NCBI GenBank assembly: GCA_028023455.1
Contig: JAQFVV010000318.1
Coordinates: forward strand, 968,992-1,032,991
Direction: 5' to 3'
DNA: 64,000 nt
Source: Epiperipatus broadwayi
Lineage: Eukaryota > Onychophora > Udeonychophora > Euonychophora > Peripatidae
Shown: positions 1-11,933 of the stretch, in pieces
How the letters are laid out: the number at the start of each line of letters is the position of its first letter
Numbering within the stretch: the first letter of the stretch is position 1
Notes under the pieces: generated by a model
Database searches by the model: none
What the model saw: the letters and a program-made list of their open reading frames with translations, nothing else
Told to the model about the DNA's origin: nothing
Program-made: the position numbers and the translations under genes

Positions 1-1043
1 TAAAGTCATGTTTAATTTTTAAAAATATAAGTTAAAAAACTGGCATAATGATAAAAAGGAAACTATGATTATCACTCTCTGCCAAGCACTACAATTTAAA
101 ACTTTTATAATATTTTAATAATTGTAAATGCAATTTTAAATTTTGAAACCGTTTCATAGCTTTATGATGATTTAATAATAATCAAATAAAATTTAATTAA
201 CAAAGATTTTGCTAAAATTGTCCAATAAAAAAAATATTCTCATTACGTTTTTCATTGTTTCACTTTATTATTTTTTCTCTATATTTAGAAAGTTCATATA
301 TAGATTTTAGAATGTTTTTTATTTGTAAATTTATATTTCTAGCAAATCAAGTGCAATTTATTGATTTGTAATATTGAATAAAGATTTTAATATTAAAATA
401 AAGTGTTGAACTATTATCAAAACTTGCCTTTACAAGGTGATGAAAAAATAGTGAACTGCAGAAGTGTTAAATTATCTAAAATTAACATAAAAATTCAACA
501 ATTACCATTACAATTATTTATACTTGATAAATAAAATGTGAAGAATTCTCTCATTAACTTTTGAACCATAGAGCATTGTGATGTGATGCATGGTAGCTTT
601 TCCTTTTTCAGAGTCAGGAATCTCTCAGCCACTATGCTCAGAGAAACATGTTTTCTGATCACTCCTGCCATCTATTAATAAAAACAATAACAGAAAATAG
701 TTTTTGGCAATAATTTGTATTTACTGCATGATTGGAATAGAATTACTATTATACCTACTGTACAAATGTCATCTGAGATAATTTATCTGAAATAAAGTTA
801 AACAGAAGTACCAATATAAAATAAACAAAATTTGTTATTAAACAGTTATTTTACTTCCACATTGTTTACTTTTGCTTTTTAAATGAAAGTTAATTAAAAT
901 CTTTTAGGTAGATTAATTGTTAATCTGTTTCACACATTAGTTTTTATGCACTATGTATTTAAATATTTTAAATCATTCCATTTATTATTTGATTTTGGAA
1001 TGACTGCTAATACTTTATTGCTTGTTTGTAGTAATTTGATGTA

Positions 1044-1050
<7 letters not shown>
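1..1050. other. Non-coding AT-rich DNA
   Basis: No open frame here looks like a gene. About 100-330 has a degenerate counterpart near 16090-16400: both carry a TATTTTAATAATTxTAA segment followed by CAATTTTAAATTTT and later a CCAATAAAAAAA stretch, so this is probably an old dispersed repeat. About 570-620 on the minus strand resembles about 30440-30475 of the pogo-like element further on (AAGGAxAAGCTAC, then TCACATCACA) and may be a second transposase scrap. Confidence 0.4.

Positions 1051-1107
<57 letters not shown>
1051..1107. repeat. (TA)n microsatellite
   Basis: A pure TA dinucleotide run of 57 bp preceded by a short TG run. The same simple sequence flanks each of the complete LTR elements in this window, so tracts like this are candidate landing sites for them. 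Confidence 0.95.
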
Positions 1108-1113
<6 letters not shown>

Positions 1114-3624
1114 GGAACCACTGAATATGACTCAGTAGTTGGATGATTTGAATACAATGTGTCAACCAACTCACAATAAGTCATATCCAAAATTTATGAT
1201 TCGACAGCACATTTGGGTGCATCAAATGGTACAGAATCAGAAATGGCATAATGAAGGGAATGCATCTCACTACTGTCAGACCTAGGCCTTTGAATAGGAT
1301 GCTAAAGATGTCACAATGAAAGCCTAGTTCCAAATCACATCTACTTTTATTATGTTGACTCATAATATACTTACAATATTTCAATATGACTTAGACTAAT
1401 GCATATTTATTATATCTCTCTTTTTAGGCCCCATTATACCATGAAATTCAAACTCAGGGAGTTCTTGCAGTCAGCTCTCTTCAGGAATGGACTTACTCAA
1501 TTATAAACCAAATATGCCTATATATAAGCATAGATATAAAAAATACTGATAATGATCAATTATTTATAAGAGCAATACATAATGAAGATAATGATCATCA
1601 AATTTTTAATGATGTAAATTTATAATGATGATGATGATCATCAAACATCTAATGGTATAAATGCACAATGAAGATGGTAATGATCAAACAGAGATCAGAC
1701 TGGTTTAAACAACTTAATACATTTATTAAAAACATGTATAATAAATATTTACAAACAAAAAATAATAAAATAAAAAAATATTTGGTTATTAAGAATGTTT
1801 TTTTTTTCATTTTGATGGCTTCACACAACAGAAACAAAATAATTTGAAGTAAATTATATACAAAATTATACTATATAATTCATTAAATATATACATAAAA
1901 CAAAAAAAAAAAAAGAAAAGCAAAATGAGAGTTCACTAATTCTAAAACTATCCCATTAATGTAATTATTAGAATATTTTTAGGTTAGGGTAAATAGATTT
2001 ATAACTATTTTTTATTAAAAATATAAATATAGCCCCATTCCCATATATATGTGTGTGTAAGTCCTAGTAAAATTAATGATAGATACGAAAAAGACTTTTT
2101 ACTCCAGTGCGTTAATTGTGCACTCAGAAATAAAACAATTATTAAAACTTATTAGTAATAATATAGTTTTGTTTGTCCTAAAGTTTGCTCTCAATGTTAA
2201 ATATATAAAAATCTTACTTGAGTTTACCTTAATGGATCAATGATGAATTTCCAGAGGAATCTGTAAATTTACTTTTATTAAAAATAACACATATTAATTG
2301 ACTATGATTCCTTTTTTAAAATACATCAGCATATGACACATGTCTATTCACTGCTTATATTTTTAAATTGCAGGTGATCGAATTTGAAAATGAATCTTGA
2401 ATACACAATAAAAAAAAAATTACAATACATAAACTTTCAAATCAAAATGATAAAAGCAAAAAAATAATAATAATCACGTGAATCAAAACAAAATATATTT
2501 ATCTTGAGGAAAACAAGCATTTTGCCCACAGTTAAGAGTTTACAAATTTAAATGTCAATCTTCCTGTATAACATTCCTGTTCACCAACTTTGATAACATT
2601 CACATATTTCATGCTACCTGATTAAAACAAACACATATGAAATATCTCTCCTGAATGCATATAAATCCATGGAAGATTGCTGTACACCAGCATTCTCTAA
2701 GTAGACATCTTGATGGAAAATTTTATAATTTCATAATTTCATAATGGCATTGAAGCTAGCTTTGTAAGATCCTACAGTATTGGTTTTTTACCCTGAATAC
2801 GTTGTAATGATTCCTTTATTATAATTTGTTATTTATAACATGGCTTAAATATATATATAAATAGCTTTTAAAGACAACAATTAATTTTTAGTAGTTTCAC
2901 TATTTTTTTTCAAGATTTCCATATTAATGAATTTTAGCTTGCAGAATAAATTAAGTCATTAGTTCATTCCTGTTAATTTTCAATTGAAGTTTAACTTTCC
3001 AGTTTCCTTCTATGCAAAATAAAGATTTTTATATTACCTTGAAACTACAGATATTAAAATTTTACTGTTTTTAGACACCAAACAGTTTTTTCTTTTTTTT
3101 AAAAAAAAAAAAAGAAATAAAAACTTTACTTATGTGCTGTCAGTTTAATTGTTAGTTTTTAAGTAAAGTAAACACTGCTAGATTGTCTCATGCTAGCTAA
3201 AACCTATTGTTACAACTTAATAAAAAAAATTATAAAATATTATTATTATTATTTAATCTCCATTATTCCAAACTCGATCACTTAGCAACAATTTTGACTT
3301 CATATAATTTTGAATTTTGATTATGTCCTTTCTATAAGTCAAGTAATTATTTTAGTTAATGATATTAAATGAATAAAAGAAAAACAATTAATTTCTACAA
3401 ATAGACCAACATATTAATTTATATGTAGGTTTATATATGTATATACTTCATGTGTATAAATAGGTATGTAGGATAAATTATTTGCCTACCTCTTGGTCTG
3501 AATTCAAACATTGTGAAAAAAATTGGGATAGGTGTGAAGGTTGGTTGTAATCCATCTCTTACAATATATATATATAAAACAAAAACCAAGTTAGAATCAC
3601 GTAACTTGCTATCACTTGTATTTA
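1108..3624. other. Non-coding DNA, no gene recognised
   Basis: Only short open frames occur. About 1128-1190 contains an imperfect inverted repeat (ATATGACTCAGTAGTTGG against CCAACTCACAATAAGTCATAT), and the 1115-1500 stretch is less AT-rich than its surroundings, which suggests an unidentified small repeat. About 1560-1700 is rich in imperfect ATGATC/GATGAT trinucleotide-like repeats. The rest is AT-rich with poly-A and poly-T runs. Confidence 0.4.
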
Positions 3625-3923
3625 TGATCAATAGATGGTGTTTTACCAAAACCACTGAACAAGCATATATTTGTTTACATAAATGTCAAGAGTTAGAATT
3701 CACTATCTCTTTCATTTGCTCCTCCTTCAGATCAGCTGATTTCAAGCTAATTTGCTATCATCAGTGAAGGATAGGGCCTTTCACTGATGATATCAAAGTA
3801 GCTTGAAATCAGCTTATCTGAAGGTGGAGCAAATGAAAGAAATAGTGAATTCTAACTCTTGACATTTATGTAAACAAATATATGCTTGTTCGGTGGTTTT
3901 GGTAAAATGCTATCTATTGATCA
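3625..3923. mobile_element. Fold-back MITE, about 299 bp, with TA target duplication
   Basis: Two arms of about 145 bp are near-perfect reverse complements. The left arm starts TGATCAATAGAT and the right arm ends ATCTATTGATCA. They meet at a tiny loop around 3771-3776. The element is flanked on both sides by TA (3623-3624 and 3924-3925), as expected for a Tc1/mariner-type insertion. It has no coding capacity; the open frames across it are chance. It would extrude or transcribe as an almost uninterrupted hairpin. LTR element A begins only 15 bp downstream, in the adjoining (TA)n. Confidence 0.85.
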
Positions 3924-3938
3924 TATATATATATATAT

Positions 3939-6680
3939 TGTACCAGTCAGAATTGTATGTTCATTTAACAAGGTTTAGAATCTAAGCAAAAGTACCCTAA
4001 ATCCACTCATGCCTGAGATACACAGGTCAGGAGCAATCATGAATTCTGCCCTATTTGCTCTTCTCTAAAACTATAACATTATAAACAACACTTCTGATGA
4101 TAACATGAAATTTTATTTATTCTGGTCCCAGAGACACAGCAGAGAAACATGAGATCTACAGGGTAATTAGCATAAATAAATAATGTTAAAACTTGGCTCA
4201 ATCAATACCTTATGTGAAGGGACAATTTATAAATTTTAAATGAATTGCACACAGCTAGCATTGCAAAAGAAACATGAATTATAAAATAGTATCCATCCAG
4301 AATGAGCAAGAACAGAATAATGCAGAAATAAATATCTATTTGAAATAATAAGTTATAACTTCTAAATATTACTAACACTATTATAAATATTTAATGGAAT
4401 TCAATGAGTGAGAGTCAGTAAGACATAATGCATGAGTAATTATTAAAACATAATAATTTAATAAATATAAACAATTTAATTTACATTAGAAAACATAGCA
4501 CAGATTTAATGTGGTTATTACTTTGCATACAAGCAACTGATTTAGTATGCTAATGAGTTATAGTATAATAATAAATTAATGTTATCAATGTGGTGATCAT
4601 TACTTTAAGTAATGATAAGGACGTTTAAAAATTCATCTCTAAAGAGAGGTTTACTCTTGATATGATAGTTAATAATTTATCATTTATGAGCATATTTGGG
4701 CCTGTACAAATGAGGAATGGGTTAGCCTAAATTAGCTTTACTGTGACAATCCTAAAATATTCGACTAATTATAAAATGAGTGGTTTACAAACATCACTGT
4801 GCCACATCTTATAAATAATATGAGAACTACCCATAAAAGAACTCGCAGTGCTAACTATAATGACAGCATTTAAAATGGAGAAAATGTCCATCTTTGGACT
4901 GAAAAACTTTATCACATATATGATTCCTCTTGTATTTATCACAAGGCAGTATTCGAAAATATGAGTGGTAAGGATTCCATGGTATGCCCTCCGACATCAT
5001 TGCACAGCCTTAACACTCTAATGTTTATCCTGAGGTCGGTTCTACAAAACCTCATTCCTAGACAAGTTACGTGAAGAAAATCCGGAGTTCGGATGATAAA
5101 TATGATAAAGCAAAATATAAGTTCTTTAAAATGCTATTGTAAGTAAGCAACGCGAATATGGCTTAAGTCTTAAATGACTAATTAAATAATTTAAGCTTAA
5201 ATAAAGCAATAATATCATGCGTAACACCATGATAAAATAATAACCCACTCAGCATCGTACATATAACTTTAATAAATTTAGGATGTCGAACATAGAAGAG
5301 GGGAAAAAATCATTTTTTTCTATTTAACAAGCCCAAGTATTCTTAAATGACAATATATTATAATTAATTTAACTCTTAATGGCGTATAAGTAATAAATAG
5401 TTATTAAAATATATTAATAATCAAATTTATTAAAAGAACATAAATTGCATTTAAATATCGATAGTGATATGATTTTTAAATGATCTGCCATTAAGCATAA
5501 TTTCAAAATATTTAACCGAGTGAACAGTGTTCAATAAGAAATTTTACGTTTAACTATTTAAATATTCCAAAAATATCGGAATGATGATTGAAATAATATA
5601 AGTTTGCTAGATTAAAACATTAGCATACTAAAACTAATTTAATAAGATATATTTTTAAAATAAGTTTTGCTGCAAGAAATAAAATAATTAGAGTGTGAAA
5701 CTTAAAAAAAAACTAATAATAAATTTACAGTACATAATTTTGTGCTTAGCGTTTCAAAGAAGAAGTTTAAAAACTTAAGAGAGAAAATCACAAATTTAAT
5801 GATAATTAAGTTTATAATCAGTTATAAAATAAATAAACATTACATTCTGATTATAATTAAGATTTAGGAAAGAAATGAAGTGAGGAGAATTAAGAGTTCA
5901 TTTTTTGGCAAAACAGATTACCTTTAGAAGTTATGGTGGCCACTTATAATAACGTATATACGAAGTTTAGCAAGGCACAATATTAATAAAATAATGGTAG
6001 GCATCTTCCAATATTCTTTACAATTAAACATAACAGTTCTCAAGTAGCGATGGCATAGCAGGGAGGCAGAACAAAGGTGATTTAAGATTAGGGAGGCAAA
6101 TTCCTTTTACTCACAGTCCATTTTGTTTCTACTCTCTACACAAATATCAGAGAGAAGAGTGATTTGAACTCCTTCTGTGTGTTCCTAAAACTTCTGCTCC
6201 TCCTATACTTGAAATTTAGCAATATTGGAAGATGTAAACAATACGTTCCAGAAAGCATTATTTAAACATATTTTTAAAATTGCAAATAACTTTAAAATAT
6301 GATTTTTGGTTTGACTTGAAATAGTTAAATGAGAATGACATTTTTAAATTGTAATAATACTTTTTAGAATTTTCTGGCATTTGCTTTAGCTCTACATTAA
6401 TTGTATTTATTTTTATATCTATAATACATATACGCACATACACAATTATCTAAGTGAAGGGAATTTACAAGCTTGGAAATAAAATACACTTAAGCTAAAA
6501 TAATAATTCAACTGGTTATACATAACCATTTTAAATAAACAAGGTGGAAGTGATATGCGTATATGTGTGTGCTTAACATTCCTGGATGACCAAATAAACA
6601 TATAAACAGGTTCAAACCCTACTTTAAAGATAAGCAATGTCATCAGGCAGTGAAGTTAAATATGTACTACAGATTTACCA
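3939..6680 (-). repeat. LTR of element A (3' LTR in element orientation)
   Basis: About 2.74 kb, starting TGTACCAGTCAG on the plus strand and ending ATTTACCA, so on the element's own strand it runs TGGTAAAT to CTGGTACA. It is collinear with 11934-14579. Relative to that copy it carries about 75 bp extra near 5098-5175 and several small indels, plus scattered substitutions. The 6680 boundary is set by loss of similarity a few bases later and by the canonical TG/CA rule, so it could be off by a few bases. Confidence 0.8.
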
Positions 6681-6967
6681 CTTCACATTTCCCTAATTAG
6701 AGGAACAAACAAAAAAAAATTTGTTAAAAAAATGCTTTTATTTATACCTTTAAAAATTATTATTATTCCAAGTGGCAAAGAAACACATGGTCAACTAATA
6801 ATAGCAAACTAATCTGTCTATTCCCCACTATCATGTTTATGTCTCACTTCATGGAATTTTAACTATAATGTTTTAATTGGGATCTCCTTATTCTCTTAAG
6901 CCCTTTTGAAAATCAATGGTCTGTTCTGATGCATTATGCTGTTCTATCAATCTCAAAACACTTTTTA
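6681..6967. other. Element A interior, 3' untranslated part
   Basis: AT-rich sequence between the 3' LTR and the integrase-like scrap. It begins, on the minus strand, with the purine-rich AGGGAAATGTGAAG next to the LTR, which is the expected polypurine-tract position. Confidence 0.5.
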
Positions 6968-7140
6968 CTATTCTTTTCCCGGGTTGGGCGGTATATACAA
7001 CTTTAATTGGCATGCAACATTATTATACTTAAGAACCTTAAGCCATACTTGATCTACACAAATTTTATGATGAGGAATATGTCTCTTTCTTACCCTAATT
7101 TTTGCTATGTGGTCTAATCTTAATCTAGCATGTTGCTGGT
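6968..7140 (-). pseudogene. Scrap resembling integrase C-terminal tail
   Basis: One minus-strand frame reads a basic stretch (ARLRLDHIAKIRVRKRH) followed by ICVDQVWLKVL at 7028-7063. That layout, basic helix then VGDQVWLKV-like beta strand, is typical of the C-terminal domain of Ty3/Gypsy integrases; the usual Gly of the GDQV motif is absent here. It lies downstream of, and out of frame with, the 591-residue ORF. It is best read as what remains of a pol gene otherwise deleted. The match is short, so this is inference. Confidence 0.45.
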
Positions 7141-8915
7141 TATCTTTGATGGATACAAATACTCTTGTCCAGTAAGGATTTACAAATCTCTGTATCACTA
7201 TAACTAATATTTCTAAAAAAATTAGCTTTATCTAATATTGGGTTTGTAATCATCTCCATCTCAAAAACATTATTACTACCACTAAAGATGATATTCTTAT
7301 TGGTTGCAGAATCAATATGTTCAGCATTAAATAAATTCATTTCATGAATCTTTACATATTCATACTTTTCAATAATAAATATAAATGCACGAACATTTTC
7401 TTTATCTATAGCAGTTTTGATAGATTTATTAATAAAAAACCGAACATTTTCTTTACCATAAGCAATTTTTCGAAAACACTGTCCTATAGAAACTTCATCA
7501 ATACACTCTGCTATTTTCATATCAATATCTTGGAATTTAGAAAAATAATTAGATTCTTGTTTACTGATCAAAGAATGTCTATCAAATTTCTTTTCAAAAT
7601 TATTAGTAACTATAACATACATCTCTTTAGTGTTTAGTAAAGTCAATTTTAAATCCACAGAGAATGAATTGTTAACATAATTTTCTGCTTTCATTGTAGA
7701 TGCTATATCCCAATTAGAATTTATATTCTTAGCATGGGGTTCACTAATATTTGAGATTAGATTTTTCTCAATCTTCCCAAAATGACAATTCACTTCAATT
7801 TGCTTTTCAATTATATCACCCAAATCAAGAGGATTTATTTCTATATTACTTCTATTTACTTCATCTAGAGAATCTACTTCAATGGTATTTCCATTATCAT
7901 GCACCAAATAGTTCAAAACCATATGCATTTCATTAGCATCAACTACATTAGACAAACAAGTAGTTACTTCCATATAACCTTTACTTAAAGAATCACTAAA
8001 ATTCATCTTGTTCTGAGAATCCATTTCAGTAATATTCACAACTGAATCCATTTCATGATTATGAGTAATATAATTTAATTTCGCTTCATCACCAATTTTG
8101 TTAGACAAGCAAGAATCAAATTCCATATCATGTCTGACTGAAGGATTATCTAATTTATAAAAATTACTAGTTTTCTCAGATATCAATTGACAATGTTGAA
8201 CATTAACAATATCTGGAGGAACCTTGTCATTTTCTTTATCAGTGATGATAGTTTTCTGTATACATTTCCTGCCAGTTTTAACAATATTCACACCAGTTGT
8301 CACTTTCATATCATTAGTTATTGAAATATTTATGTTCTTATCAACTTTGATAAAACCATTTAAATAAGTTGCCATTTTTATATCATCTGTTATGGTATTT
8401 AACTTATTACACCTTCTTTTCTTAAAATTCTGAGCAGTAAAAGTAAAATAATCATTTGGCATGAGTTTTTTTGTTCCACAACTTAAACATTGCTTTTCAG
8501 AAAATATTTGTTTTGATAAACAGTCGTGTGTTTTTTCAAACATTATATTTTTATTTGAAAACTCTTTATTAAGACTTTCAAAAGATTTTGCAGCACATTC
8601 AGATAAAAAGATGCCCAGTTCAATTTTACCCATTAAAAGAGAATCACTTTTGTGAAAGGGTAGCTTTTCATTTCTGTTATCTAATGCTTGAACTTTACAA
8701 TTACTTTTATCAAACTGTTTATCAATCAATACATTTTTACCACATTCATTTAACAAAGCACTATTTAAATATTGAATATCACTAGAACTATCTTCAAACT
8801 TGTTCTCAACATGAAAAATAATTCTATCACTATCCATTATTCCAGCAACTCTATTTTTAACACAAGATTCAGGCTCAGTCTCTTCATTAATTGACAAATC
8901 TTCATGCAAATCCAT
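7140..8915 (-). CDS. Unknown 591-residue ORF of element A
   Basis: An uninterrupted 591-codon frame in DNA this AT-rich is far longer than chance allows, so it was under coding constraint recently. The product is acidic, rich in Asn, Ile, Asp, Ser and Lys, hydrophilic, with no signal peptide or membrane segment. A cluster CLSCGTKK near residues 144-151 is the only metal-ligand-like pattern I see, and it is a lone pair. There is no DSG protease box, YxDD reverse transcriptase box or integrase DDE spacing. The frame upstream (9036-9593) is the same frame, separated only by a TAG (9036-9038) and a TAA near 8931, so this is probably the C-terminal part of one longer Gag-like polyprotein. I do not recognise the family. 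Confidence 0.6.
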   Translation of the reverse strand: MDLHEDLSINEETEPESCVKNRVAGIMDSDRIIFHVENKFEDSSSDIQYLNSALLNECGKNVLIDKQFDKSNCKVQALDNRNEKLPFHKSDSLLMGKIELGIFLSECAAKSFESLNKEFSNKNIMFEKTHDCLSKQIFSEKQCLSCGTKKLMPNDYFTFTAQNFKKRRCNKLNTITDDIKMATYLNGFIKVDKNINISITNDMKVTTGVNIVKTGRKCIQKTIITDKENDKVPPDIVNVQHCQLISEKTSNFYKLDNPSVRHDMEFDSCLSNKIGDEAKLNYITHNHEMDSVVNITEMDSQNKMNFSDSLSKGYMEVTTCLSNVVDANEMHMVLNYLVHDNGNTIEVDSLDEVNRSNIEINPLDLGDIIEKQIEVNCHFGKIEKNLISNISEPHAKNINSNWDIASTMKAENYVNNSFSVDLKLTLLNTKEMYVIVTNNFEKKFDRHSLISKQESNYFSKFQDIDMKIAECIDEVSIGQCFRKIAYGKENVRFFINKSIKTAIDKENVRAFIFIIEKYEYVKIHEMNLFNAEHIDSATNKNIIFSGSNNVFEMEMITNPILDKANFFRNISYSDTEICKSLLDKSICIHQR

Positions 8916-9035
8916 TGCAGAATCTTAACATCTTGTTGACTTATCATTGCTGAAAGAATTCAAAATAAATGGCTGAATTTGGTTTTTATCAGGTACTGTG
9001 TTAGAATCAAATGAAATTTCTTCTTCTTGATAAAT

Positions 9036-9904
9036 CTAACTAACAGTAACAGATTTATTAATGGAGCTATCAATCAAAGTTTCACAATTCGATTGATTAT
9101 CTGGATTGTAGAGTGGATCTATAAACTTTTCAACATTTTTAGATTGATATTCCAATAAAGAATCTCTTTGGACTTCTGTTGGAACATACAATTTAGATGA
9201 TTCCATCCTGTTTGTTTCTTCTGCCTTCAAAAGATAACTGGGATCAAGCTTTTCATCAGACAAAAAGGAATCCTGAGTGGAAATATTTTCATCAGATAAA
9301 GTTATATCCATAGGTAATGTTTCGACATTAGTAGCATTTCCATCAGTTTCTTTAATCCCATTTTTCTGATAGTTCAAATCAGTTTCACATTTTTGTGTCA
9401 TAAGAAAATCCAGACATTTCATATTTAAATCATTCTTTTCAGAGTCTTCAAAATCCAGTTGCATTTTTGTCTGAGTTTCTTGAAACATGTCCTTAATCTC
9501 ATTTTTAGACATATCATATTCATATTTAACCTTATTATTACTTTCATCTCTTTGACGGCAAGTGATCCTTTTACATGAGTTTGTTCCATCCATTCTTCCA
9601 TCTTCTGATGTTTTTCAGCTTGCCTTTCTAATAAACCCTGGATCATCTTCCGGAATTCTTCAGCTTCTTTCTTTCATTCTTCAGCTTCTTTCTTCCGTTC
9701 TTCAGCTTCTTTCTTCTGTTTTTCAGCTTGGTCCTTTAATAGGCCCTCCATCTTTTCAGCTTGGTCCTTTAATAGACCTTCCATCTTCTTCTAGGATTCT
9801 TCAGCTTCTTTCTTTCATTCTTCAGCTTATTCCTTTCATTCCTCAACTTGTTGCTTTAATAGACTTTGCATCATCATGAATAACTGATAATTATTATTGT
9901 TCAT
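9036..9904 (-). pseudogene. Gag-like coiled-coil protein, N-terminal part, broken
   Basis: A plausible start codon is the ATG whose first base is 9904, giving an Asn-rich N-terminus then MMMQSLLKQQ. Next come KKEAEERKKEAEE-type and GLLKDQAEK repeats (about 9660-9860), a long charged coiled coil. At least three stops (TGA, TAA, TAG) interrupt this part, and a single-base shift near 9570-9600 moves the reading into the frame that continues as 185 residues to the TAG at 9036. Coiled-coil N-termini with this position behind a long leader match the intact Gag-like gene of element B. Codon position and order say Gag; there is no zinc knuckle and no recognisable capsid motif. Confidence 0.55.
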
Positions 9905-10602
9905 TTTGTTGATATCACTAACTCTATGACTCATTATTATTTGCTATGGGTTATTCGCCTATCCCTTTTCCTCAATCGCCTCTATACTACCATTTCCCAC
10001 CATACATCTACTTTCTTCCTGCCCTGCCTAACTTATATGATGCCCAACCACTTTATTATTTATGTCTACTCTTCTCACTACTTGAATCTGCCTATATCAT
10101 TTAAGCTATATATTATAAAATTATTAACTATTAATTCTATAACACAAAATATATTTAAAAATTACCGTACCTTCACTTCTTTTGCCACTTTCCATCTGTT
10201 CTCCTTGCACCTGGAATTGACTAAAAATCTTTATTAGTAAATTGATAATACAAAGTATAACATAAAGCTAAAGCAAAGTATGATTTTCTCTCTTTTAAAT
10301 ATTTGCTTGCATTTGAATCTCACTCAATGTAAGTTATGTTAACACATGAAATCATCGGTTGGCAAAATTTATAATTGTATAAATACAAGGCATCATGCCA
10401 ACATGCAAGATTAATAACTTATGACATAATATTTTTTATTTATGCTCACAGAGATGGATACCAAATTTTCCTTTTGCATTGACCAAATAATTTACAATTA
10501 TTATACTAAATATATATATTTTTTATTTTCAAATCTATTTTGAACTCAGCAAGATATATCCTTATATTTATCTCTTTGCAATAATATGCAACAGCTATAA
10601 AA

Positions 10603-10731
10603 TTTATTTCACATAAATAAATTTATGTATACATGCAATCCAGCAAAACAAAGCTAAGAAAATATTTATTTCACATAAATAAATTTATGTATACATGCAA
10701 TCCAGCAAAATAAAGCTAAGAAAATATTATG
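10603..10731. repeat. Tandem duplication, about 65 bp x 2
   Basis: Two adjacent copies of a unit containing TTTCACATAAATAAATTTAT and ATGCAATCCAGCAAAA, differing at about one base (AAACAAAG versus AAATAAAG). The near identity points to a recent duplication inside the element A leader. Confidence 0.9.
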
Positions 10732-10949
10732 ACAATATGCAAGTTATACAACATGGATTGACATATTCAGAATAAAACAATTTATTTCATGAATAGTTAT
10801 TACTTACTACAAACTAACAACTCATGACTAACCTAAGTTTGAATATAGGAATTAACTCAATTATCTATCATTTCCAAAAAGCTTGAGGCTATCATAAAAT
10901 GTCAAAATTAATATTGTTCCCAGTAATTTATATTTATCAATATCAATTT

Positions 10950-11345
10950 TCACTTTTGCTTGCATAAGAATATGTAAACCATTAAAGCATTTTGCCAGCT
11001 ACATCTGGCTGCTTGGTGTTACATAAAAGATCTTCCCCTGCTTCGAGGTTACTCTAATAATAAGAAACGAACATTTAAAATATCAACTAGCAAGCAACTT
11101 TTTTTTTGCTAGCATGAGAACATGTAAACCATTTAAGCATTTTGCCAACTGCATCTGGCTGCTTGGTATTACATAAAAGGTCTTCATCTATTTCGAGGTT
11201 ACTCTAAGAATCAATGTCATCAAAGCATAATGTCCACTACATTGGACTGCTTGACATAGAATTCCATTTTTAAGGTCTTCACCTGCTTTGAGGTTTCTAC
11301 TAATAGGAAACAAACATTTTAAATATTTGCTAGCAAACAATACTT
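10950..11345. repeat. Degenerate tandem repeat, three units of 120-150 bp
   Basis: Three successive units share the order CATTTTGCCAxCT, CATCTGGCTGCTTGG, TACATAAAA, TCTTC and TTCGAGGTTxCTCTAA. The first two are close; the third (from about 11211) is more diverged (ACATTGGACTGCTTGACA). They sit in the leader of element A. Confidence 0.75.
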
Positions 11346-11759
11346 TTAAATTAAGTTTTTAACATAATATCGATATTGGATACTTCTAAATATCAAAATC
11401 TGAGATATACACTATTTAATGTTGACAAAGAAAAAATTACTTCTTTCATCTATTCTACCCCTTGCTCCAATCTACTCTTACTACCTTTCTAACACTTTAA
11501 TTTTCTTTCTCCTTATTGTCACAAACACATATTAACAAATGTATAATATATATATATATATATATATTAACAAATGTATAATATATATATATATATATAC
11601 ACTGAGATAGTACAAGCTATACATATAATTAATTTATATATATTAACTATCTTATTACTTTTTAAATAATTATTTTGACTAACAATACTGTTTTACTCAC
11701 ATAGCATATAGTATTTAACCAACAAAATTAATTAATGAACCTACATTTAGATAATTTTG

Positions 11760-11912
11760 GAGACATTAAAATATAAGCCACCAAAAACACAAGCACTTAC
11801 AGGGTATGGTATTTAATTAATATATACCCCAATGATTGAGCCAACAACAAAATAAGCAATCTACAGGGTGTGAGATTTAATTAATCGATGCCCCAAATGT
11901 TTGGGTCGCCAA
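11760..11912 (-). repeat. Duplicated leader unit next to the primer-binding motif
   Basis: On the minus strand two units of about 65-70 bp follow one another. Each begins TTGGC, then has GGGGxAT, then TTAATTAAAT and ACCCTGTA. The first contains the better primer-binding-like motif; the second (TTGGCTCAATCATTGGGG) looks like a decayed copy of it. Confidence 0.65.
11891..11912 (-). promoter_or_regulatory. Primer-binding-site-like motif, element A
   Basis: Minus-strand TTGGCGACCCAAAC followed by TTTGGGG, starting 21 bp inside the 5' LTR. It aligns with motifs in the same place in elements B, C and D. The tRNA it would pair with cannot be named from sequence alone, and the spacing from the LTR is larger than usual. 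Confidence 0.5.
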
Positions 11913-11933
11913 GCCCAAGAAAGAAAAAAAACC

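Larger units (their letters stand above)
9905..11890 (-). other. Leader region of element A with tandem repeats
   Basis: About 2 kb between the primer-binding-like motif and the Gag-like start. No gene. It contains three tandem arrays, listed separately, and a (TA)n tract pair at 11547-11600 (two near-identical 45 bp units). Long repeat-bearing leaders are common in large LTR elements and may hold packaging or translation signals. Confidence 0.5.

Noticed and set aside
3513-3767. 84-codon plus-strand frame
   Set aside because: It lies across the left arm of the fold-back MITE and has no recognisable protein features; chance frame.
9562-9879. 105-codon plus-strand frame of Leu/Ser-rich repeats
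   Set aside because: Antisense of the KKEAEE coiled-coil repeats of element A; repetitive because the sense strand is.
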